In this document: piece after piece, positions 1 through 11,276 of the stretch
How positions within the stretch are numbered: the stretch's first letter is position 1
Layout: every line of letters begins with the position of its first letter
NCBI GenBank assembly: GCA_013407085.1
Contig: JACCGJ010003121.1
Span: forward strand, 62,001 to 126,000
Origin: Atriophallophorus winterbourni
Taxonomy: Eukaryota; Platyhelminthes; Trematoda; Plagiorchiida; Microphallidae
DNA: 64,000 bases
Direction of reading: 5' to 3'
Program-made: the position numbers and the translations under genes
The notes under the pieces: generated by a model
Database searches by the model: none
The model's input: the letters and a program-made list of their open reading frames with translations, nothing else
Told to the model about the DNA's origin: nothing

Positions 1-119
1 ATAAAATACACTTAAACCATTTCAATTCGCGCGAACTCTACACAGTATCACACCAATCAACCCCGGGTGTATCGACTTTTTTACGGCTTTGGTAGTGCTT
101 TTGATTAACCCGGTTAAAA

Positions 120-460
120 TGAAACAGTGAGCAATAGATTGTGATGCTCACATCCCCATCCCTTACACACCACTAGCAGTTTCTTGCTGATTGCCGTCAT
201 CAGGTGGAGACAGTAAGATCAGGTTCAGTGAGCCTTGAAACAGTGGATAAGTGGTAAACAAGATTATACTGGAATGCCACTGTTACATAGGGTTCGTACA
301 ACGAATCGCGATGTTCAAACACAGAATCACATAGTGATTCGTTGTCAAGCACTCAAGGCGCTTATGGATGACCAAAGTGATGTGTTTCTCACCTCCTTCG
401 AAATAACACTCCAGTACCGGTTTCTGGCTGTTTGAATTCATCAGGTGAAGACAGTAAGAT
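120..460. repeat. Foldback repeat copy A
   Basis: Contains CCATCCCTTACACACCACTA, CATCAGGTGGAGACAGTAAG, CAGTGAGCCTTGAAACAGTG, GGGTTCGTACAACGAA and ACCAAAGTGATGTG, all recurring in the same order elsewhere in the window. No coding potential. Confidence 0.65.
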
Positions 461-540
461 TAGTTTCAGTTATTGGAATATCCTGTGGTGTTGTACAGCT
501 ACGAGCTTTTTTATACCATAAATTCTTGAATCTTGAATCT

Positions 541-745
541 TGAATCAGTGAGCCTTGAAATAGTGGATACGTGGTAAATAAAATTATGATTGAATACTAT
601 GTGATTCTGTGTTTGAACATCGTGGTTCGTTGTACGAACCCTATGTATTAGTGGCATTCCAGTATAACTTTGTTTGGCACTTATTCTGTTTCAAGGCTCA
701 CTGAACCTAATCGTACTGATTCTAACTGATGACGGCAAATCTGTC
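541..745. repeat. Foldback repeat copy B (inverted to A)
   Basis: GTGATTCTGTGTTTGAACAT, TGGTTCGTTGTACGAACCCT and AAGGCTCACTGAACCTAATC: the reverse of copy A. Together with 222-340 it forms an inverted repeat with arms of about 120 bp. Confidence 0.65.
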
Positions 746-759
746 GGTGTCTGTTTTAT

Positions 760-2244
760 ATTAATCAGTTTAGCTTCAACCGTAACTAACTCAAATACGT
801 TGAACTAGTTAAGAATTAAAATATGCTTATATTTATTTAACTATTCGTTTCCCGACTAATTATACACTGTGCAATCTAATTGCCCAGAATGTTTTTCTTC
901 GTTTATATATAAATCCTAACTGTCCTATGTTTGTTATGAAGCAATGTTTTTAAATTATCAAACACATTAACCAACCCAGAAATAACTATGAATAATCTAC
1001 CATTGTGCTCAATCTTCCAGCTGTACCAGAAAATTAGATAAGCAGCAACACATCTGAATAGATGTGTGCTGGTTTTTAAAGAATAACTGATTTTTTTAAT
1101 TTTATAGTAGTTAAAACTAAAATATTCATTTGCATGCTTTTCCGTCACACACCTCACGATAGTAGTTATTTAATAACGAGAAATTCATTTAGTTCCGAAT
1201 TAACATGTAACAAAATATTAATTTGTGTGCTAATAAATAGATGCACTTTATTTCAATCGAAAGGAATCATTTTAGGCAAACAAATCCCGTTTTTCATCAG
1301 TGTTTGATGACAATTAGTACTTGGTTTGAACTAATCAGTGGAGCACGCATTCTAACTTGTCATTTATTTCATTTGACAACAGTTGTGTAGATTAACTAAT
1401 GCAGGGTTTAAACTTTATGCTCCCTCTCTCTGACTAACTCAGTTATTGAGGTTTTAGCAGACTTCAAATTGGATAATAAATGTGCAGCTGCTGCACAATG
1501 CTGTAGAAGTGAACTAATTTTTCGGATCACCTTTATCCGGCAGGTCTTTGGATGTTTTTATTACATTATAACAAACGGTTGTGAGACAGCAACACGAGTA
1601 TTGCTTTCGAGATTCGTCATTTATAAGGATAAGATATTACCGAGAGCACATGTGTCCAGCGTCAAGCCCTCCCATGACTGAATAGCAAATGAGTAGGTCG
1701 TATGCGGAGTGTTTGGGGAATCTCAATCCCTTTCTCGTTAAAAAGCTGACGTTTGTGGCAAAATGTGGTCCATACTTTGAAAATCATGAGGTTTTCAGTG
1801 ATGTTTATCCCAATGGTATGTATGCACTTGCGCCAAGTGTATGTACTCTATGATAACCATTGAATCTACCAAAACAACATTGTAGGCGATAAATGATTGG
1901 AAACCTTTTGTATCGTCTTCCAAATAAGATTGTTTCCTACACTTCAATATTGAGTTTAGAGGAATGATATTATAATGTTATTATTCTTTGAAAATACAGC
2001 AAACATTTCATATTGTATACGCGACGCAATAATGATTCTCCTTGCGTAGTGGTGGGGTTTTATATTATGTATTCCAGTGTATTCGCTTCAAAGAAGTCTT
2101 CGTAAAAGATAATGTGTGAAGTGGTGAAAGCTTTATTGTGGCACAACACCCAATGAAATCTTGATGTTCGCAATTAAGCCATAAACATTCATTCGCAAAC
2201 TAAACTGAACTGAAATCATGCTTAAGAAGTAGCTTATACTGATC
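760..2244. other. No gene seen
   Basis: AT-rich sequence between foldback copy B and the LINE. Only short frames without family resemblance. Confidence 0.5.
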
Positions 2245-3870
2245 CTAATTCAATTTTAATGGTCTAAAAAGCATATAGCTTGACAAAAATCACAGAATAA
2301 TATGAGAATTACGAATAACATGGGTAGAAAAACGGGATTCGTTTGCTTACTGAGCAGTTCAGGAATCAAGTAAAAATCCATTGGACAGAAACTGGTTTCA
2401 AAGTTCAAAGCTTTTATGGTGTAAAATATATCAAAGTTTGGATTGGGAAATTCAATTCGAGAATATATCCAAGTTGGGTGAATTGGTCAACATGAAATTG
2501 TCCAAATTCGATTTGAATATATCCAAGTTGGGTGAATGTGCAACATTACAAGGTAGGCAGTTCCAGGTAAAGCATACACGTGCAGAATAAAAGTACCTTC
2601 GACAGTTTAGTCTCGAGTCAGGAATATGTACTGTATAGTCGTGACTCCGGCTGGTTCTGCGTGGTAGTCGCGTGAATAGTTGATTTAGGGGATGGTTGGT
2701 GGTATGCAGTATATTGAACATAAGTATCAAATCACCTCTAAGACGGCGGTAGCGAAAGTCGAATAGATTGAGACTTGCAATACGATCTTCGTATTGTTTG
2801 TGCTTCAAACCGCGTACGAGCTTGGTAGTCCGATGATATATTCTCTGCAAGAGGCTGATGTCCTTCTGTAGCCAGGGTGACCAAGCCTGAACCGCATACT
2901 CCATGGTTGGCCTCAAGTACGTATTAATTATTCGATAAACGGTTTGCTTCGTGAAACTCCCGAACACGCGTTTTAGCAGTAGCAGTACTCGTGACGTCTT
3001 TTCGTAGACAGCTGTGACGTTATGTGACGGTTTCAAAGTGATGTTCATCCACACACCCAAGTCCTTCTTCTTGTCAGTGCTTTCAAGAATATGGAAACCA
3101 AGGGTGTAGGAGTACTCGAAATGTCTTCCAAGAGTCAATACTTTGCATTTTCTGACATTGAAAGGTAGTTCATTTCTCACTGACCAGTCTTGTAAGGCAT
3201 CGAGGTTCAGCTGAAGCTCTTTGCAATCCTCAGTTGTACGTACTTGTGTCCACAGCTTGATGTCATCCGCAAATAACAATATTTTGCAGCGAACAAGTTT
3301 AGGTAAGTCGTTGACATACATCAGGAAAAGAAGTGGTCCGAGCACTGATCCCTGCGGCACCCCACTCGTTACTGCAATAGGTCGTGACAAAGCACCATCA
3401 ACCCTTACTTGAATGACACGGTCGCGGAGATAATCCTCAAACCAGGCTAGTAATGAACCCTTGATTCCACATAGCTCCATCTTTTGTAGTAACAGACTGT
3501 GGTTGACACGATCGAATGCTTTTGACATATCAAGATAACAAGCGTGTACTGTGAGTCCTTTGTCTACAGCTTGTGTCCAGTCATCGAGGGCGAGCAGAAG
3601 GTTTGAAAGGCAAGAGTGTCGTTTTCTGAAGCCGTGTTGTTCGACTGCGAGCAAGCAATTTTCTTCCAGATGTTTTGTGACGCTGTTTGCTACGAGGCGC
3701 TCCATCACTTTAGAGATAACCGGTAGTAGTGTAACTGGCCGATAGTTGGATACTTCGAAACGGTTTCCTCCTTTGTGGATGGGGGTAATGATGCTATTCT
3801 TCCAATCACAGGGAACGAAACTTTGGGTTAAATAGAGGTTAAACAAGTATATGAGAGGCGTACACAAATT
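2245..3870 (-). mobile_element. 5'-truncated CR1/jockey-like LINE with intact RT frame
   Basis: An open frame of 471 codons (3867-2452) covers the reverse transcriptase from YRPVTLLPV on: YLDMSKAFDRVNH, SGVPQGSVLGPLLF and FADDIKLW (residues 199-204) are the RT motifs. The frame runs to the usual LINE C-terminus without a stop. The endonuclease half is missing, as expected for 5' truncation during target-primed reverse transcription. The 3' end near 2245 reads AAAAGCATATAGC followed by an ATTGAAT-like tail on the minus strand. Confidence 0.85.
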
Positions 3871-4099
3871 ATGAAGTTGTTATTGGTTCGGCTACTTGTT
3901 AAACGCAGTAACATTTATTTTTACTCTTGTTTGATACCTTGCCTTGCTAGAGAGAAAGATCTATCTTGCGTATTATTCATTATCGGTAGGACAGCTTTCC
4001 TATAATGACAATCTAGTGAACTTCATTTCTACGTAAATGAAATTTATATGAATGTCTTACATGGGGTTTTGTTTGTGCTGTCACAAAGCAATATTCCGT

Positions 4100-4330
4100 A
4101 CGTTCGAACGTGTAAAAGCTGACCAAAGTAATGTGTTGCTAACATCCCCATCCCTTACACACCACAACACATTACTTTGGTCATCCACAAGCGCCTTGAG
4201 TGCTTTGACCAAGAATCACTTTGTGATTCTGTGTCTGAACATCGTGGTTCGTTGTACGAACCCTATATAACAGTTGGCATACAAGTATAATCTTGTGTAA
4301 AAACTGTGTTTTACACGACCTAAAACATTG
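4100..4330. repeat. Foldback repeat copy C with perfect 18-bp hairpin arms
   Basis: 4121-4138 and 4165-4182 are perfect reverse complements (GACCAAAGTAATGTGTTG) around a 26-nt loop with CATCCCCATCCCTTACACAC. Then follow AGAATCAC-TTT-GTGATTCT and GGTTCGTTGTACGAACC, two more short hairpins. Confidence 0.7.
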
Positions 4331-4334
4331 ACCT

Positions 4335-6145
4335 TGATACTTCTCCCGTTCACGTGTGCTACCTGACTGCTCTGCTGTACCGTTGTACAGGTTTTGGCTA
4401 CCATGATAAAATCTTCATTTGTCCTGCGCGTTTCCTCCTACCTTCGTTGGACTTTGTTTTAATAGTTAGTCTACTACAAACGCTTCAGATTTTGGAGTCA
4501 TCATATCAAAGTCGATCTGTCTATCTGATTTTGTGGTATCAATTTATCTTAAAGCATGAAACCGATAGCCAGCATGGATGACGATGTAATCTCCTATTTT
4601 TCATGTATGGCCATAAGCAAGCATAAAAATGTCGCTTGTCGATAAATGTTTTGTATTAAATTTACGTAAGTTTCAGGTAATCAGGTATGATATGAAATGT
4701 GGTTATGAAATGGAATACCATATATTTGTACGTTCAGAGGAGTATTAAGGAAGAATGGTAATCATTTACAGATTTAGTAAATAAAAACACCCATAATTAG
4801 AAAACTAATGACGAAATTGTAAGTAATAATATCTACCCGAATTCTAATGAAAGAAATGATGAAACACGGCAAATAGTTCTTTTGATAAAATTTGCTTTGC
4901 ATAGTAAAGGATAACAATGTGTATTTCTAAACTACGCAGTATACCAAACTTAAAGATCAAACATGCACTTTTAATGCATAGAGAAAGTCAAATTACCCCG
5001 TATCAAACCACCAAAATGATTCTGTATAATCTAATAAAAACATATCCACAATCCTGGTGAACAGAAACCGTTTCTTGCATTTTCATTCTCAGTTAAAATA
5101 ACCTGCGTTCTTGAAGAACTAATTGGAGAACTCTCAACTTATCACATCATTTCATATGCGCTGACAATATCAGAGGACACAAACAACGGAAGTTAGCAGT
5201 GGTTGCGGCTCCTTAAAATTTCCCACCGACAGATATTTGGACGATTAATCGACTGTCCAGATACTTATAGTTTTGCACCTACTTAACAGAATCAAACAGA
5301 TTATGAAGGAGTTTGTACATCTCCCCTATCACATGATTCAAATTCGACGTGCTTTTAATAAACAATCTGTAATTATTGTTTGACTCACATAATACCGGTA
5401 TGATCAACTGTTCGAAGAATTCTTGTAAGAGAAGAGTCTAGTGTGGTCCAATTTACTTTTTGCAAGAAATATAAATTTACCAGAGACACCGTTGAACCTC
5501 TTTAATGTAGATTTTACTTAGCATTACGTGGCGAGTGCCATTGGAATAATGCAAAACCATTTTCTTAGAAGCTGATAAACATCCGTTCGCAACAACCTAT
5601 CTAAGGTTAGTAATGCTTGGACATATGCTGATGTGATGCACACGACTAGCGCGGCTAACTTCATGCTTGAACTCGTTAAGACTGCTGAAAACGCAAACTG
5701 ATTTCCAGGATTATGAATAATCGCAGGAATGAAAAGTTACAGCCATGCTAAAAATATGTCAACATTGAAAACAATTACGGTCAGCGAATTTATATGTATA
5801 ATTATTGTATAATATTATTGTTGTTGTTATCATTGTATATTATTAGATATTATCCATTTGAGCCTTGAAAACGTATCGAATAATCTATAGAAACCATAAT
5901 TAACACGTCGGAAGATGCGATAAAAATATCTTATTACACCGTTGCTTGACCACATTTTATACGCAAATTGAGAACCCGCAAACATGTTGCATGCAGAATC
6001 TTCTCCACCGGGTAAGAATGCCCGTCCATCATCTTGGTGTGTGGATGAAAAACCAGCAACTAAGGTTGGATGATAAAGAAAGATGCACAATTTTCAAATT
6101 CGACTTGATCAGTACTTTGCTAGTTAGGCTGGTTTGAATGTTTCT
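4335..6145. other. No gene seen
   Basis: AT-rich unique-looking sequence between foldback copy C and a decayed LINE; short frames only. Confidence 0.5.
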
Positions 6146-6149
6146 TTTA

Positions 6150-7560
6150 AAAATCTGAAACCGGAAAGTCTCCCGGGGCCAATGGAATAACTCTCCTTAT
6201 ATTGAATCAATATGCGAACCTGCTATACAAAACACACATACTTTTTTCATCAACCACTGGTATATGGCATGATCCCTACCGAATTGAAACGTAGAGTAAT
6301 TAATTTTCCGATTTTTTTTATTACTGACCCGTTACTCTGATATCTGTGATTTCCAAATTAATTGAGCGTCTCATTGTTGACGATTTACTCAAACGTTTTG
6401 AAAATAATCATTTGCTTTCGAGTAAACTGCAAGGATTAAGAAAATATTAGTCTTGTTTTTTAATTTACTGATAACTTTGGATGATTGGACACAAGCGGTG
6501 GATAAAGGGCCAGCAATACACGCCTTCTACCTAGATATACACCAAGCATTTGATCTTGATAACCATAAACTACTGCAGAAGCTTGAGAGGCTTAGTACCA
6601 ACGGGAGGTTGTTGAATCGACTAAGTGACTACGTAACAAATCGCACTACCCAGATACGAGTTGACGGTGCTTTATCGAAACCAATTGCAGAAACTAGCGG
6701 GCTTTCCCAAGTTTCAGTACTTCTTCCGATCCTCTTTCCTGTTTATGAGCTACCGGAACTTGTTCAGTGTAATATTTCGGTATTTGCGGACGACATTAAG
6801 ACATGGTGTTGATTCTGTAGCCAAGAAGACTCTCTGCTATTACCAAAAGATCTTGATGCACTTTACAACTGGTCGTTGAAGTAAAAACTGCAAATTAACC
6901 TCAAAAATGCAGGTATATTAACGTGAGGAATAAAGTACAGTTCACCTACAACATAGGTTCACATCTCCGTGAAAATTGCAGTGAAGAAATAACATTTGGG
7001 TTTCTAGATATGCTCCAGTTTGAAAACCTTACTTCGAACTAACACCGCATTGACAAAGGCAACACGTCCCTTCAATCTAACCAACGCACGAAATATTCCT
7101 AAGGATAAGGAATACATACTAGAGGCCAGTTGAAGAATACGTTGTGCATTCATGGTCCCCGTGATTGATGAAGGATGTACGACATGTGCAGCGAATCTAT
7201 TACCGCTCAACAAAATTAGTTCTCAGCTTTTAAAACAAGCCTTATAAGGAGAGGATAGTTCACCTAAATCTTTTCGAATTTTCTTATCGACAAATCAGAG
7301 GAGACCTTATCCAACTTCACAAAATATTCAAAACCTCAAACGATCCCTTCGAGGGATATTTCACGCAAAGGGATACGAGATATTATCGGACTCATAAATA
7401 TATGCTGGTGGTACTTAATTCCCCCCTATCTGTAGAAGTTATTTTTATTTTGTCCGTTCCTGTTTTACTTGACACAGTACACCTTATACCGTTGCTAACT
7501 ATACTAACTTGCATGACAGTAAAACGAAAATAGACGAATGTTTAATAAAATATAAATAAA
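6150..7560 (+). pseudogene. Decayed LINE reverse transcriptase
   Basis: Starts near KSPGANGIT, the RT entry motif. An ORF at 6453-6812 then reads LDDWTQAVDKG, FYLDIHQAFDLDNH, VDGALSKPIAETSG and VFADDIKTW. Gaps and stops break the rest, and the C-terminal part is barely recognisable. The 3' end is an A/T-rich AATAAAATA tail near 7560. It belongs to the same family as the element at 2245-3870 but on the other strand. Confidence 0.75.
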
Positions 7561-7596
7561 ATAAAATAAAACTTATAAACCGTATAAAATAATTGC

Positions 7597-7887
7597 TTGT
7601 TTTTACACGTACATTCCGAGTTTCAGCATTCTATGTTTATTGTTAAACTGGATGCTATTACTCCAATAAAAACCTTGAATTACCGTGAATTCTGCAAAAA
7701 AGGTTTAATGGTTCCTTATATTGAGACGGGATCTGGAGGGTTATATATGCATCACGAAGCACTTTTACTTGCAGTTCAAAAATTATTTGTTGCGTACAGA
7801 AAAAAAGATTCTTTAGACCAATCGCAGAAGCTAGTTGAGTTTTCCAACAGCCGAGTGTCTTTCACTTTGCCTTTGCCCAGACCATGA
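7597..7887 (+). other. Unrecognised open frame, 96 codons
   Basis: The only open frame of note between 7560 and 9530. An internal stretch, EFCKKGLMVPYIETGSGGLY to LFVAYRKKDSLDQS, has protein-like composition, but I recognise no family. The start codon is a TTG; the first ATG is 7632. The last codons (CACTTTGCCTTTGCCCAGA) look a little like the SINE tail in this window, so a repeat origin is possible. No splice evidence. Confidence 0.2.
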
Positions 7888-9525
7888 AATCTACGATTGT
7901 GATTAACCGTCTTAAACGCACCGTTGATTTGCTGGTCCAACAAATGTCACGATCTTATTGAGCAGCATGTCAGCCAACGTACAGACGCTTCGAGTATTGT
8001 GCATATTAAAACAGTTAAAATAAAAAATGCAATGGCGAGAGATACTGTCGCATATTATATTATAACTTATTTAGTTTCCGAGAAAAGTGGTCTAACTATT
8101 TTTTCTAGTGCATAAATCATGACCACATTTTACGGCAGTACGTGAATGTTGGTTCGCCATATCAAATGATGATATATGAGACATCAAAGAAGATTACTAC
8201 GACCGGGATCATCCGTGTGCAGCACACCCGTTGGTCATGATACTTTACTGTAGGAGATGGTAACCTTCCACTATCAGTTCAACTACTTAGTCTTATTCAA
8301 TTGATCACATGTCTGAGGACATAATCAAATTAAATGAAATGCATGATACGAGTGATCATGTAAAATCTCAAATGATTGCACCCAGACTTCTGTCCATCGA
8401 TTTTAGATTTCGATCTTTAAGAGAAGTTATGGTTGAATAGCTTTTCTACGTTGAGAAAAATGATCACGTTATGATTAGCTCCATAAGGTTATGTGGTACT
8501 GCACTACGAAGATGCGGCAAAATTCCAAACTCGTAGAATGATATGTTGTTATAGAGAAAACCAAAAACAATGTTTCATTATATAGATGGTGTTATAGCCT
8601 CGAGGTGGAAGCTTATACACAATTTATTTGCCTACCAAATGAGATGTGATATATTAGTGCACAAAGAATGACGCAACAGGCCATCGTGGTGGACACCATA
8701 ATATTGACGAGTGATTAAAATAGAAGGCCTCGCCTGGTGAACTCCAAAACCAAACAATGAGGTTTTTGAACATATATGAAATAGCAACGCTTGGCAATGC
8801 GTGATTTTGTAACACGCCTAACACACGTTACAAAGCAGTGCTCAAACCCCACTATATTTATTTAAAATCAAGAGGTAAAATCGATGTATTTGATCAAAAC
8901 TAAAACAGGATGGCTTAACTCTATTATTCTCGGATTTAAAGGAGACCCGGGACATTTGGAAACATTTATTTTGTTCGGAGGTTCTATCTTCCGGTGGGTT
9001 TAGTAAAAATGCCAATTATCATCAGTTTAAATAGCACCGACAAGTTCGGAATGTTATCTTTTACTAGACATATGTTTTAAAATGTTTTTACAATAAAAAG
9101 GTCAAGTAAAACTACGAGCCAGACGCCATCCGAAAAAATTACTAGTGCTGATAATTGCTGAGACGTAAGGGCGTCTATTTGGCGTTTACTTGCAACACGG
9201 ATCCAATTTTTGTCATTGGAATTATCCCTCGTTGTTCTAGTAAATAAAAGTGGTAGTCCCACTCAGTGAGTAACTGCAGATCTGTCATTCATTCTAGCAT
9301 CCTATGTAAAAGCTTGAACAAAATTATTCGATATGGAATCTGTCGCTATCTAGTTAAATAATATTTTTCTAATTTTTCTAGTATAATTTCCAGGTAACTA
9401 CTCTTGTATTTTCTCAATTACGATATTTTTCGTAGAATTATATAAATGCTCCAACTAAGTAATCCACAGGTGTTCTGCAGCCGAACCTTTTTTGCTATCG
9501 TTAGTCCCCGGAAAAATAGAATAAT
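7888..9525. other. No gene seen
   Basis: AT-rich, no frame above about 63 codons with protein-like character, up to the LTR element's target site. Confidence 0.5.
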
Positions 9526-9530
9526 GGACT

Positions 9531-9749
9531 TGTGGTGATTGTTCGATTAACGATCAATAATACTCAATCATTCATCACCACTCATTCAGAAATAATCAAT
9601 AGTACTATCATTCAAGTTCTGATTGTCACTCATTCATTCATTCTGATTTTGGTTGTTATTCAATACATACTGTGATTCGAGTGAGCGCGGTTGTTCTCAC
9701 TTACATTCTTGGGCTGATTATTCAATTCAATACAATACAATTCATTACA
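9531..9749 (+). repeat. 5' LTR
   Basis: 219 bp, TG...CA ends, rich in CATTCATT and AATACAATAC tracts. Differs from the 3' LTR at three bases around 9616-9646. Confidence 0.93.
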
Positions 9750-9870
9750 TTTGGCGTCGCGAGCATTGGGTGCGCCCGAACAGGATACAATTCATACAAT
9801 TCAGGATTCGGTGATTGATACAATTCATACAATTCAGGATACAATTCATACAATTCAAGATCATTTCGTC

Positions 9871-11046
9871 ATGGCGAATTCAAGTCTAGAACCTCTCGAT
9901 ATAAATTCAAATGCTCGAGAAATAGAAGACTATTGTGAAAGATTCGAAATTTGGTGTATGACACGACCGGAAGCTGAGAATGATAAAAAATCGGTTCATT
10001 TTCTAAATGCAGTTGGAAAATCTGCATATACGTTAATCAAGAATTTAGCCTATCCTGATTATCCTATTTCTCTTCCATACGAAACTTTGAAGACGCTTTT
10101 AATGCAAAACGTGAAACCAGTACATTTCGAGCCAACCGAAAGTGCAAAATTTCATTCCATGGTGCGTCAGCCCAAACAAGGAATTCGTGATTTTATTCTA
10201 CAATTACTAATTCAGGCAGCGAAATGCAACTTCGGTGAGTCGTTAGATATGCAATTGAAAGATCGTCTAATTGCTGGAATACATGACAGTGTTCTGCAGA
10301 ATGAACTCTTAAAGCTGCCAAAACCCTGTTTTAAAGATGTTCGAGCTCACTGCGAACAGTATGAAGATGCGCGTGTGGCTACAACAGATTTGTCGCCAGC
10401 AGAAAATTCCGTTATGTTCGATACACATAAACGTGAAAAAGCCAAGGCTCTGATGCAGACAAATGATGATGATACCTTAACTATGCCGCTTGGCGAAAAC
10501 GGAAACGTTGACTTTCATACATCCTATCATAGAATGGAGAACACTCCCGTTACTCTGGATATTCGAACTGCATCTGGAAAGACAGTTCGACCGATTTCTA
10601 ACAGTGCCATTGTTTGTGCTAAAGCTCTTTTATTTGATGATGAAAATTTGACTTCCCTATCAACCGATTCAAGCGAAACTCCTGTTAACATGTCCAGATC
10701 CGCCCGTATCATTGATTCAAACGGAAAATCTAGTTTTCATTACCAAGAAAGTGGCTTCAATGTTTGCAAACTTCAGAATTCATCAGATACCATTTCGAAC
10801 TCATCTTATCAAGCGAATGCACCACTGCCTTCTAGCTCATCCAAACGATCGTCAGATAATATTCTTTTCAAAACCGCTAGAGGAAAAGCCTTATTGTCAC
10901 CTTGGACTACTGCCATTGAAAAAGCGATACAATTGTTGGTAACTGTGGATGATGTTTCGGGTTCGCTAGATCCTCCATGGAGATCAGAACGTTTGTTGAA
11001 CAAGCCGTACTGGGATTATACAAACCCAGGATCATTCGCAAACTGA
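9871..11046 (+). CDS. Gag fused to BRCA2-like BRC-repeat region (retrotransposon ORF)
   Basis: 391 aa from the ATG at 9871; the frame is open upstream to 9751 through short tandem ACAATTCAT repeats, but without an ATG. Residues about 1-200 fit a Ty3/gypsy Gag capsid: IEDYCERFEIWC, FLNAVGKSAYTLIKNL, LPYETLKTLL and FGESLDMQLKDRLIAGI are typical landmarks. No CCHC zinc knuckle follows. Residues about 226-260 instead hold IRTASGKTV...AKALLFDDENL, and residues 331-356 hold FKTARGKALLS...IEKAIQLL. Both follow the BRC repeat pattern FxTAxGKxxxxS...(A)KxLF that binds RAD51 in BRCA2. The linker is Ser-rich, as in BRCA2. Capture of a host BRCA2 fragment is inferred; the Gag call is firmer than the BRC call. 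Confidence 0.78.
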   Translation: MANSSLEPLDINSNAREIEDYCERFEIWCMTRPEAENDKKSVHFLNAVGKSAYTLIKNLAYPDYPISLPYETLKTLLMQNVKPVHFEPTESAKFHSMVRQPKQGIRDFILQLLIQAAKCNFGESLDMQLKDRLIAGIHDSVLQNELLKLPKPCFKDVRAHCEQYEDARVATTDLSPAENSVMFDTHKREKAKALMQTNDDDTLTMPLGENGNVDFHTSYHRMENTPVTLDIRTASGKTVRPISNSAIVCAKALLFDDENLTSLSTDSSETPVNMSRSARIIDSNGKSSFHYQESGFNVCKLQNSSDTISNSSYQANAPLPSSSSKRSSDNILFKTARGKALLSPWTTAIEKAIQLLVTVDDVSGSLDPPWRSERLLNKPYWDYTNPGSFAN

Positions 11047-11052
11047 GGTGGT

Positions 11053-11271
11053 TGTGGTGATTGTTCGATTAACGATCAATAATACTCAATCATTCATCAC
11101 CACTCATTCAGAAATAATCAATAGTACTATCATTCAAGCTCTGATTTTCACTCATTCATTCATTCTGATTCTGGTTGTTATTCAATACATACTGTGATTC
11201 GAGTGAGCGCGGTTGTTCTCACTTACATTCTTGGGCTGATTATTCAATTCAATACAATACAATTCATTACA
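11053..11271 (+). repeat. 3' LTR
   Basis: 219 bp, the same length as the 5' LTR and followed directly by the GGACT duplication at 11272-11276. It starts 6 bp after the ORF stop, so the polypurine tract is very short. Confidence 0.93.
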
Positions 11272-11276
11272 GGACT

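Larger units (their letters stand above)
9531..11271 (+). mobile_element. Non-autonomous gag-only LTR retrotransposon
   Basis: Two 219-bp direct repeats (9531-9749 and 11053-11271) start TGTGG and end TTACA, i.e. TG...CA. They differ at three positions by my count. The element is flanked by GGACT on both sides (9526-9530 and 11272-11276), a 5-bp target-site duplication typical of LTR elements. Right after the 5' LTR, TGGCGTCGCGAG at 9752 is a candidate primer-binding site; a short purine-rich GAGGTGG precedes the 3' LTR. The internal 1.3 kb holds one ORF and no protease, RT, RNase H or integrase. The small divergence of the LTRs points to a recent insertion mobilised in trans. Confidence 0.93.

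Noticed and set aside
3221..3745. Plus-strand frames opposite the LINE
   Set aside because: Shadows of the minus-strand RT frame.
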